A DNA stretch of 64,000 nucleotides. It comes from Capsicum annuum. Lineage: Eukaryota > Streptophyta > Magnoliopsida > Solanales > Solanaceae. Positions 55,913 to 64,000 of the stretch are shown here, one piece after another. The notes under the pieces were generated by a model. That model was not told where the DNA came from. It saw only the letters and a program-made list of their open reading frames with translations, and ran no database searches. The DNA lies in the NCBI RefSeq assembly GCF_002878395.1, contig NC_061115.1, positions 89,603,378 to 89,667,377 of the forward strand. The letters run 5' to 3'. Positions within the stretch are counted from its first letter, which is position 1. Every line of letters starts with the position of its first letter. Position numbers and translations under genes: made by a program.

Positions 55913-57722
55913 TCAGTCTTTATGGGTAAGGAAGAAGTGGTCTTGGAATAGGCTCAGCACAGGTTCTGCAACCTTCTCTTCTGCTCCATTCTTCTTGTTG
56001 CTACTCCCAAAATCAACCAGCTCATTCTCACGCTTTTGTTCATCAACTGTGGGTACAGGTGGGTCTGAAGTAACTGTACCACTTTGAGTGGTAATGGCAT
56101 GGCATTGAATATCAATTCTGGGATTTACCACTGTATTGCTTAGAAGAGTGTCAGGTTGTTCCTAATTTACAATGGCTGACATCTGACCAAACTGCTGCTC
56201 CAACTATTTGATTGTTGTAGCATGTGACTCAACTTTCTATTTCAATCCTTATAGATCAACTTTGATAACCTTTAAGTATTTCTCTTGACTTTCCTACCCT
56301 TTGACTAGCTTTTCCAAAATTATCTCCATTCTGGACTCTGTATCTCAACTACCTGGTGAAATATCTTTGTCACTCTTCTCCTTATAGTCATCCTTACGCC
56401 GCTAATCACCATCTCTATCTCTACTCCTATCTCTGTATCTATCATTATAATAGTTTCGATCTTGATTCCCTTGCGTTTGAGCTCATAAATTCATCAATCT
56501 ACGGTCAAGATACTTTGCTTCTTTTTTTAATTTTATCTTGAATGGTATAGAAGTAGACCCTGTGCCATAACTGCATTCACCTTCTCAGCACTCATTGACG
56601 TAAATTATTTCATAAGCAACCTAATATCTGTACGAAGATGTGCAAACTTTTATGCTACCATGTCATTCACTGCTCCATTAGTATTTGTTGCTCTAATAGC
56701 ATATGTACCACCACCACGCTCTGAGTCTCGAGTATTCCATCCTCTGTTGGTAACTATGATATTATCTAGCATTTCCTATGCATCTTCCCAGCAAAGATAC
56801 ATAAATGTTTCTCCTGAAATAGTATATATCATAGCTCTTAAACTAGTATTTAATGATCGATAGAAGATCTCAAACAAGTTATATCCTCTGATTTGGTGAT
56901 TCAGTACCATAATAAGCATCTTTTTCAATCAAAACCATGCCTCATACATAAACTCAGCATGTAGCTATCTTAAATTGTAAATTTTATCCTTCAACTGTAA
57001 CATCCGTGAAAATGGGAAGAATCTTCTCAAAAACTATGTCTTCAACTCATGTCATGTAGTGATAGATCCTCTTGGAAGTTCCCCTAGCCATAGTAATATT
57101 TCACTTGTCAAAGAAAATGGGAACAACCTCAATCTCAATGCTTCCTGATTAACCCCTGGAATATTATAATTTGTGTAGATCTCAAGAAAATTTGTATAGT
57201 GAATATTTGTGCCATCCTTAGCTGCACCCAAAAATACAACCTTTAGATCCAATAATTGGATCATAGCCCTAGTGATATCAAACTTCACATTAGGGGATAA
57301 AGTGGGAGAAACAATGGCTCCAGACTCAGTAGGCTCAATATATCCCAGATCTTTATCATCTTCCTCATATGGGTCTAAATGTTGATATGCCAAAATCAAT
57401 GGGGAACTGCCTCTCTGAACTCAACAATCAATAACCTACTTGGCCTTGGTAGTCCATGTTGCTGAGCTACTACCGCCTTTGCAGCAAGTTTGGCTTCTTC
57501 CGATTCTCTATGTTCTTGCTCCAATAGTTGTTGTTTCTATAAGTTTGTAATATTCTATGGATCTAATGAAGCATGCGGGAGTGCCACATTTGGATCTATA
57601 GGAAGAGGATCTTGAACCTCTTCACGAATTTGTCCTAATATCCTTCTCGGATTTTGAAGGATTCTCTCTAGTTCTGGATCAAATGGGAGTAAGGGACTGT
57701 CTATACTCCTAGTGCTTGGCAT
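55913..57722 (-). pseudogene. Athila gag remnant
   Basis: The start ATG at 57720-57722 is chosen because it is the first after the primer site and opens MPSTRSIDSPLLPFDPELER. The capsid core is clear: DITRAMIQLLDLKVV, NIHYTNFLEIYTNYNIPGVN and ALRLRLFPFSLTSEILLWLG with ELPRGSITT (57052-57290). The C-terminal region has IDIQCHAITTQSGTVTSD (about 56070-56120), equivalent to the CKAITLRSGK stretch of Athila gag. Stops at about 57545 and several frame breaks between 57050 and 56140 show decay. The + strand ORFs 56356-56541 and 56660-56863 are shadows. Confidence 0.8.
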
Positions 57723-57800
57723 AAAACATCATATGCCAAAGCAATAACAAAAAATAAAACCCACAAACTTCACCAATTTAATTCACTACTCAATCGTATT

Positions 57801-57817
57801 TCCTGGCCACGACACCA
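57801..57817 (-). other. Primer binding site (tRNA-Asp), Athila copy
   Basis: Read on minus: TGGTGTCGTGGCCAGGA, against the Athila TGGCGCCGTTGCCGGGGA. It starts five bases after LTR3 and shows that LTR3 is the 5' LTR of the gag-pol interior. Confidence 0.8.
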
Positions 57818-57822
57818 AAATT

Positions 57823-59406
57823 TGATGTAGCCCAAAACTATACCTCAATTAGAAGTATATTGCAGTCAATTACAAATATAATAACCCAACAAGTTTTAGG
57901 TCGATCCCATAGGAAAAATGTGAAAAGTTTCTTGTATTGATGTAATGCACGAGCAGTACAGGAAAGTAAATAAGGGGATTTTGTTATCAATCAAAATAGT
58001 AACCAAATCTTGAATGCTTTTAAGTTGTAATCAATATGATACGAATGCTAGGTTTGTGTTCCCCCTGTCTACATAACTCTATAAATTTATCGTGATCAAC
58101 CTAACTATTCTATTGTTCTGCATGTAACGCCTACAAGATAAGTCTTATCAACTATCGAGTAACCTCAAAGATAAATTTCACCCTCTAATGGGTAATTCTC
58201 AAGGTATTGCCTTATTTCTCCTTGCTACGGCCTCATCTACACTTGTCGGGTTAGGATCAAGTGATAAGATGAGATACAGGGACTAAAAGGTGGAGGCAGA
58301 AATCCCAAATCACTATCTTAACTTCTTTTTCCAATCACAAACTCCTTGGTTATTGAATAGATATGAATACAGGCTATCTCAAGGTATGATCGATAATTGA
58401 AATTAATTACTGGGAAGAAGATTAAGATACATGAGAAAAATCATAGAATAATTGAGTATCTAACTTTCTATACGTAGCTAATCTACCCGGGTTCCCACAA
58501 CCCTAGTTAAGGAGATTAGTCACTCATGATTGTGCAAGAAATCATGATTATCAATGAAGAACACATAAAATCAATTGTACAAGAATAATATGAATAAAAT
58601 CCATGGTCTTTAATTGAGTAAACCCTAAAATCTCAAGAACAATTGTGAAAGTATTGTAATAATATGTAAAAACATGTAAAAGAATGTTCAAGAGTGTAAC
58701 CTAATAAAAGATAAACCCTAGGGTATTTATAGTATTTCAAAATAACATAAAAATCCTATTAAAAATGGAAAGATAAAGTTAAGTCGGCAGTCGGTACGAT
58801 TCGATCTTCACCCGTATCGATATAATACGAGTCGTACCTAGCCTAATCATATCTGTTCCAGTGTTTGATCTTCCCATGGCTTCAACTTTCTGTTCAGCAT
58901 ACGTTATCTCTATATGAGTCATACCTGAGTGTACGATTCATGTCCTCAACTCGTATCCACCTAGGACTTCAGTGTTTCCCAACTTTGAACACTAGTTCGT
59001 ATACGACATACCAATATAAGTCGTACTCAGATTTCCAACTCGTATTCCATTGACACTATAACTCCTGGATGGTAGCTCAGGTTTTGTTATGCTTATAACT
59101 TCCGTATACTACTCGTATCCTTGCTTATAACTGGGAAACTTATGTTGTATCTTCCTCATACTTGGCTCCTTCATCTACCTTTTGGTTCTATTAGTCATAC
59201 GACTATCGCATCGAATGGTTACGACTTAGGAGCTGACTCTATACTGACCAGAGTTGGTCTTTCTTAGGTCTTTTTTGTTCAAATATTGTTGTAGACCTAT
59301 TTTACCTTCAACTCACACCAAAGTGCATCATATCCAACAAAATAACCTAAGATCACATATAAATTCATGGTTTTAAGAATCGAAAGTGTCATGTTTCCAT
59401 GCCACA
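57823..59406 (-). repeat. Athila LTR3 (5' LTR of the gag-pol copy)
   Basis: On + it starts TGATGTAGCCC and ends CATGCCACA. Homologous to LTR1 and LTR2. Contains TACGACTCGTAT-like words (58790-59240). To its right comes not host DNA but the 3' untranslated region of another Athila copy. Confidence 0.85.
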
Positions 59407-60580
59407 CAGTGTGTATGATTTGTAAGGTGTGGATATGACTCGTATGGTTGAGTCGTATCCAGTACAGAACTTGAAATTTGTTAAAGTTTCATGTTGTCAG
59501 TGGGTATGCGTCCCATTACGACTCTCGTACCAGTGGGTACAAGTCGTAAGAAGTTTTGTATCCACTGCAACATGGAAGTCCAACTTCAAAGTTTAACTCT
59601 GATAAAATTCCCAAAGTACCCACAACTAATTTTAAGCTATATCCAACAATTTAACACATATAGACATATCAAAATCTATTTCCCAATTCTAGTTCTTCCC
59701 CAAATTCCCATTTTCAGCAAAATTACCTATGCTAGGGTACAATCAAATCAAGAATAGAATAATTCTACTCCAATTAAGTTCCTAACATCCCAAACTACTC
59801 ATTTCCATGTATGAAGAAAAGAAAATGAGATAGGGAACTTACTTGTTGAGTGAAGCATAGCAAATCTTGAGTTTAAATTATTTTGCTTTCCGAATTCGAG
59901 TTTAAGCATAAAAATTGAAAGTTTTGGAGTTGTTGGTAGTTAAATCTAGTTGATTTCACTTTGATTTTGTCAATTAATGGTTGAATTTTGGGTGAAAAGG
60001 GAGTGGGTATGAGTTTTACCGATCGGGTACTCAATCGTGCCCCTTTTCTTATTTTATTTAAGCACCGGGTTTGGTCAACCCAAGATTTGACCTAGTAAGC
60101 ATGGGTACGAGTTATGTATATGACTTGTACCTAGGCTTACGTGTCATTTCTTTGACTCATCTAACCTGGGGGCGCACCTATGTTCGGGAGTGGATACGAT
60201 TCTCAGTCACGAATTGTATCCAAAGAATACGACTCATATTAAGGCTCGTATTTATTCCAAAAATTGATGCCTGATTCTAATTTTTCTCGCAGGTCAGTAT
60301 GACTCCTAGTCATGAGTCGTACTATATAGATACGACTCGTAAAGAGTCTTCATGATAAATTTTTCATCTTCTCTGGATTTTGTCTACATTATTTAGTCCA
60401 GCACATTGAACAAACACATTACACTATAAATGACATAACTACAAAAACATGGGTTGTCTCCCAAGCAGCACTTGATTTACGTCGCGGCATGACATAGTTG
60501 CCTTGATTACTCAAACTTCATCAAGGTCAATATCATCTACTTTTTTCACCTCTTCTATATTTTTCATATAGTGCTTTACT
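59407..60580 (-). pseudogene. Tail of a third Athila copy: integrase C-terminus and 3' untranslated region
   Basis: Parallels 49643-50805. Reading from 60580 leftwards, RVKHYMKNIEEVKKVDDIDL (about 60518-60580) is the end of integrase, followed by the post-pol motif (60451-60492) and the 3' untranslated region up to LTR3. The homology stops abruptly after GTGCTTTACTCT, where Ogre LTR sequence begins. ORFs at 59491-59757 and 60071-60274 are shadows. Confidence 0.75.
60451..60492 (-). other. Athila post-pol conserved motif, copy 3
   Basis: Read on minus: TCATGCCGCGACGTAAATC then AAGTGCTGCTTGGGAGACAA. Closest of the three to the level 3 version at 13403, although the elements have different LTRs. 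Confidence 0.7.
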
Positions 60581-61796
60581 CTATAGGGAATATTTATTTA
60601 AATTTTAAGCAACTATGTTGGTGGATACATTTCTTCATTTCAAGGGCTAGTTGATTATACTATGCTATATTCAATTTTTTGTAAGATTGTTTAAGAGATG
60701 GATTAATTTCCTCTTTGTTGGATAATTTGATTTGCTTTGATATCATGGTTTACTATTTCTTTATTCTTGAGAATGCTATCTTTTCCATTTCATCATTTAT
60801 CTATTAAGTGTAGAATTTTTGAGCATATATTAATTATTTTCTTAATCTTTTTCTTTGCATGAATATGCTTTGGAGTTCAAATGGTCTCCTTCCCTCTTGT
60901 ATTTCGTAATGGGCCAATGAGTCCCACCTTTTCGAGCCAAGTCCGAAAGAGGGTTGAAAGTTGGTTATATGACGTACGGATGCAAGAAGATGGAAGAAGA
61001 AGAAAAATGGGTCAAAATCCACTGCTGAAGTCGCTAAGAGACTTCAAAAGTCTCAATTTTTATTATTCTATTTTTCTTTAATTATTTATTTATTTATTCA
61101 TTCATTTGGGACCTCGAAGCCAAAGTTGTAATATAATGCAGGTGAAACAAATTTTGGGCCCAAAGGTCCAAAAAGATAGTTTAGGAGAGGTTGTGGGCTA
61201 AAAGCCCGAATGATTAGATTAGGATAGGTTATGACCAAAAGACCAAGTATTTATATTAGGGCAAGTGAAGATGGGCCAAAAGCCCAAATTGGCTTAGGAA
61301 AGGGTTTATGAATTTGGGCCTAATGACCTCAGTCTTTGTCTCCTCATTTCCCCTTTATATGCTAGTTGTTCTTTTAGTTTTCTTAGACTTAGTTAAAATT
61401 TCCGCTAAGTCGTCAAACTTGTTTTAGACAAATCTTGAAAAATAATTTTTTCCTTAATCGATTTCTTTTCAAAAAACCATCTTACCTTTTTAAAGTTATT
61501 TAAAAGTTAATTTCAAATAGTTCGGATAACTGCAAGTTAGTGGATACTCTTGGTGACTTAACAACCTTCCAAGAGTATTAATAGAAACCACTTACTCAAA
61601 ATTTGTAAACTTATAAGATTTTTTCTATTTTGAATCTTTTAAATAATATTTTTAATTTTTCTAGATATTTCACAAAAATCAAGTGGCGGCTTTGTACTTT
61701 TTTAAATTATTTCAAAATTTCTTCAACGTTTTGAAATATTTTAAAAAGTTGAAAATAATGTTTTTTAACCCTTCGAAATCGAAAAAGAGCAAAACG
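60581..61796 (+). repeat. Truncated Ogre/Tat 3' LTR
   Basis: CTATAGG onward matches the 5' LTR from 29246 to 29940 and then, without break, from 37211 to 37727. It therefore shows the state of the LTR without element B (aaagc at 61279-61283 is the empty site). It ends GAGCAAAACG, followed by the ctaac target duplicate. The first 2.6 kb of this LTR is missing. Confidence 0.85.
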
Positions 61797-61801
61797 CTAA
61801 C
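61797..61801. repeat. Target site duplication of the Ogre/Tat element (right copy)
   Basis: ctaac, identical to 527-531. Confidence 0.8.
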
Positions 61802-62500
61802 ATTCAACTATATTTGTATGAGTATTTTACCATATAGTTGAAATTATATCTGGCAACATTATTGCATCTCTCCAAGTAAAAATAGGCAAAGAGAAATGTA
61901 GATAACATCATTAAACAATAATAACCATCAACATACCAAAAAACTTTTAAAAAACACTTCTAGCTTCTAAAAACCTGAAAAACTAAGGATTTGGATTTAC
62001 AATATTTAAAAAAAAACCTAGATAGGACCTCCAAGATGGATGGGGAAAGTGGGAAAATTCCCCAACGCTCTAGAACCTCGCAGTGCGAGGCAATCAAAAT
62101 AGTGATAATTAAGTTTCTATTATAGAAATGGAATTAGTTATGCAAAAGTAAAATTGTCAATCATTCATTACAGTTTCACAGATTGTTACTTGCATCATTC
62201 ATTTTTGCTTTTCCTGGAATAGAAAAAATGGGAGAAGAAAATAAATACAAAAAGGAAAAGGAAATATTTAAGTTATTGTCCAATACTCAGTGTTCCTCCC
62301 ATATTAACATGAGTACTTTATGGTATATTAAGCAGTCCAAACTCAACTTAAACCATCCATTCTCATCTTCTTTTTTCAATAGCCACACAACACAATTGAT
62401 ATCCACATCACTTGTATGATGGGGAAATACATCAAAAATTGTTAATATCATTGGTAATGAGGGAGAAATAGGTATGCAACTACCCTAAAAATAACTTGTA
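61802..62500. other. Right flank, no gene seen
   Basis: AT-rich, no recognisable repeat or domain. The ORF at 62183-62419 has low-complexity composition and no family features. May be the host sequence that the Ogre element entered. Confidence 0.45.
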
Positions 62501-62761
62501 GGATAGTAAGCCAATGCTCGACTAATTACTAACCATCTCCCTAATCCGTGACCTCAAAATCCTCCTGCTCTTCACATTTGCATTCATCCAAATTCATCGA
62601 CCTTGGTCATAAAACCAAGACCTTCTATCACGATCTGATTATCAGGTCATGATGGAACCTACCATAACTCACCAGTAGGGAAGCCCACCTGCAGTCCCGA
62701 ACTGTTAGCAATAGACTACCAAGAGAAAGGAAGGATATATGCAGAAAATATATATAGGAGA

Positions 62762-62764
<3 letters not shown>

Positions 62765-62807
<43 letters not shown>
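62765..62807. repeat. (TA)n microsatellite
   Basis: About 21 uninterrupted TA units. Confidence 0.95.
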
Positions 62808-62809
<2 letters not shown>

Positions 62810-63404
62810 TACGACAATCACAAAATCTGGTGGAATTAGTACAAGATCTTCTAGTACAATAATAAGATTACAAAACAAAGTACTAAATGAATATACAAGT
62901 ACAACCCACCTCTATAAGAACATACAAATTAGTCTAGTATATAAGAGGGAGAATAGTAATACCCCGAACACCAGGAGCTCACCTTAAGTCTCCAAACTAT
63001 AGCTGCTCCATATGATGTAGACAACAACAACGACAACATTTACTTTGATCAGCAGGCTACAGAATTATACTATGACTATGAATATGTGTTACTCAGTAGG
63101 CAATGGCCGACTAAGCTTAAAAATAATGCAAATATAATAACATACAAACAAAAAAGTAAACTACACTCAAACATTTGGGAAACTAACCTAGTAAAGCTAA
63201 GGAAACAATAAGGACAAACTATTCTATTCCAGCCATACTCAGGAATGCAAGAACCATACCGTATATCACTGGCCAATACAGGAATAAAGAGCAGCAGAAG
63301 GATATATAATAGTATATGAGGCCAAGAAATAGATATACAAAATGAATTAACGAAGGGAGAGAGGGATATATTGTAATACCATTACTACATATATTGATAT
63401 ATGT

Positions 63405-63411
63405 ATACATA

Positions 63412-63487
<76 letters not shown>
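63405..63487. repeat. (TA)n microsatellite with regular TAC interruptions
   Basis: Blocks of 6-10 TA units separated by TACA at about 63428, 63448 and 63466. The spaced interruptions suggest the block itself was duplicated. It explains the ORFs made of Ile-Tyr repeats on both strands (63219-63527 and 63394-63588). Confidence 0.95.
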
Positions 63488-64000
63488 CAAACAAGGCTAA
63501 CTCAAAGGTACAAACTAAAGTAATCATACTAGCATCTCAAGGCCTCCTAATCATAGTAGAAACTAGTGCCAACATAAACAAGCTCTAAAATCATAATACC
63601 TAACCATTAGATAGTCATGCGTAGTAAAATAACCGTAGCAAAAAGGAATCAGGATCATACCTCAAATCTCAGTACCAGTCCAATAATCAACCTATCATGA
63701 ACTAACCATTATAAGAATAGTGATATAAGGTAATCGGCTAGCCAATAAATCATATATTAAGGTGGTATGATTTTCATTATAAAGAATCCATTTTAAAAGT
63801 AAATAGTTGAAATAAATCCCTTTTTTTGGGAAAATAGTAGTAAAATCATATTCTTAGTTTAAATCATACCATTAAGTGAGCATGAATGTATCGAATTTAT
63901 GCATATCATCACCAGCATCCAAAAAATACCATTAAAAGAGTACAAATGTCAATAAACTAAACCATGCCCTTTACAAGGACAAATCACATACTTGAAATCC

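Larger units (their letters stand above)
42901..60580 (-). mobile_element. Athila complex: three LTRs with two different interiors and part of a third
   Basis: Minus-strand Athila-lineage sequence. Reading right to left: integrase tail and 3' untranslated region of a truncated copy (60580-59407), LTR3 (57823-59406), a complete but decayed interior with gag, PR, RT, RNase H and INT (49643-57822), LTR2 (48048-49642), a distinct non-autonomous interior (44499-48047), and LTR1 (42901-44498). The LTRs are of one family, about 1.6 kb each. The primer site next to LTR3 is the tRNA-Asp type. Such LTR-interior-LTR-interior-LTR strings arise by unequal recombination between related elements. The right end is not an LTR end: it abuts Ogre LTR sequence in the middle of the integrase tail. 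Confidence 0.8.
532..61796 (+). mobile_element. Ogre/Tat-lineage Ty3/gypsy retrotransposon hosting all other insertions
   Basis: Outer element of the window. What is seen: a TGTTGACACTTAATTTT start, a 5' LTR ending near 37727, a primer binding site TGGCGACTCTGTTGGGGA at 37732 (complementary to tRNA-Arg, the usual primer of Ogre/Tat elements), a truncated 3' LTR at 60581-61796, and a matching ctaac duplication at both ends. With the insertions removed the 5' LTR would be about 3.8 kb, in the range known for Ogre-type LTRs. Little coding sequence survives: the internal region keeps the leader and about 5 kb of eroded sequence, then is cut by the Athila complex, and the rest of gag-pol is missing. 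The 3' LTR has lost its first two thirds. The LTR ends CA at the 5' copy and CG at the 3' copy. The element is dead and is the oldest layer here. Confidence 0.8.
62501..64000 (-). repeat. Unclassified repeat-like sequence, possibly LTR of another gypsy element
   Basis: Phrases such as CAGGTCATGATGGAACCTAC (about 62644) with ACTCACCAGTAGGGAAGCCC, and CACCAGGAGCTCACCTTAAG (62970-62990), read like minus-strand gypsy LTR sequence common in Solanaceae, judged from memory. No second copy lies in the window, so this cannot be proved here. No coding potential beyond chance ORFs. Confidence 0.35.

Noticed and set aside
63219..63588. ORFs of Ile-Tyr repeats on both strands
   Set aside because: Product of the TA microsatellite.
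1..64000. tRNA, rRNA, microRNA or host gene exons
   Set aside because: No cloverleaf, rRNA signature or conserved host protein domain was seen on either strand; a profile search could still find small ones in 1-526 or 61802-64000.

Overview
This window is plant nuclear DNA made almost entirely of LTR retrotransposons inserted into one another. It is AT-rich. The coding remnants are Ty3/gypsy gag-pol fragments of three plant lineages (Ogre/Tat, Tekay-type chromovirus, Athila). The repeat types and wording of the LTRs fit a Solanaceae genome, most likely pepper (Capsicum); that species call is inference. No intact gene, tRNA, rRNA or single-copy host gene is supportable.

Layout. The outermost object is one Ogre/Tat element on the + strand, 532..61796, flanked by a perfect 5-bp duplication (ctaac at 527-531 and 61797-61801). 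Its 5' LTR is cut into three pieces (532-1895, 28021-29940, 37211-37727) by two insertions. The first insertion is a non-coding Tekay-like element with 3-kb LTRs (level 1, 1896..28015). It is itself interrupted by a minus-strand chromodomain-bearing Tekay element (level 2, 4978..22052), whose RNase H/integrase junction is interrupted by a non-autonomous Athila-lineage element (level 3, 9178..16551, +). Nesting is therefore four deep. The second insertion in the Ogre LTR is element B (29941..37205, +), a non-autonomous element with 708-bp LTRs and an unrecognised ORF. That ORF is split by a solo Tekay-type LTR (33273..35706) with a perfect target duplication.

The Ogre tRNA-Arg primer site is at 37732, followed by a 5-kb eroded internal region with a repeated motif family and a tandem-repeat block (42030-42570). 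The rest of the Ogre internal region is replaced by a minus-strand Athila complex (42901..60580): three LTRs, one full but decayed gag-PR-RT-RH-INT interior (49643..57822), a different non-autonomous interior (44499..48047), and the tail of a third copy (59407..60580). This joins directly to a truncated Ogre 3' LTR (60581..61796). The flanks (1-526 and 61802-64000) hold no recognisable gene; the right flank carries TA microsatellites and LTR-like repeat sequence.

All coding remnants carry stops or frameshifts, so nothing here appears able to move on its own. The most useful observations are structural: precise nested boundaries with target duplications, a pol deletion between the protease and a conserved post-pol motif, family-specific repeated words in equivalent parts of three different LTR families, and an odd Athila/Ogre junction. 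I did not find a new biological system; the unexplained pieces are listed as findings.
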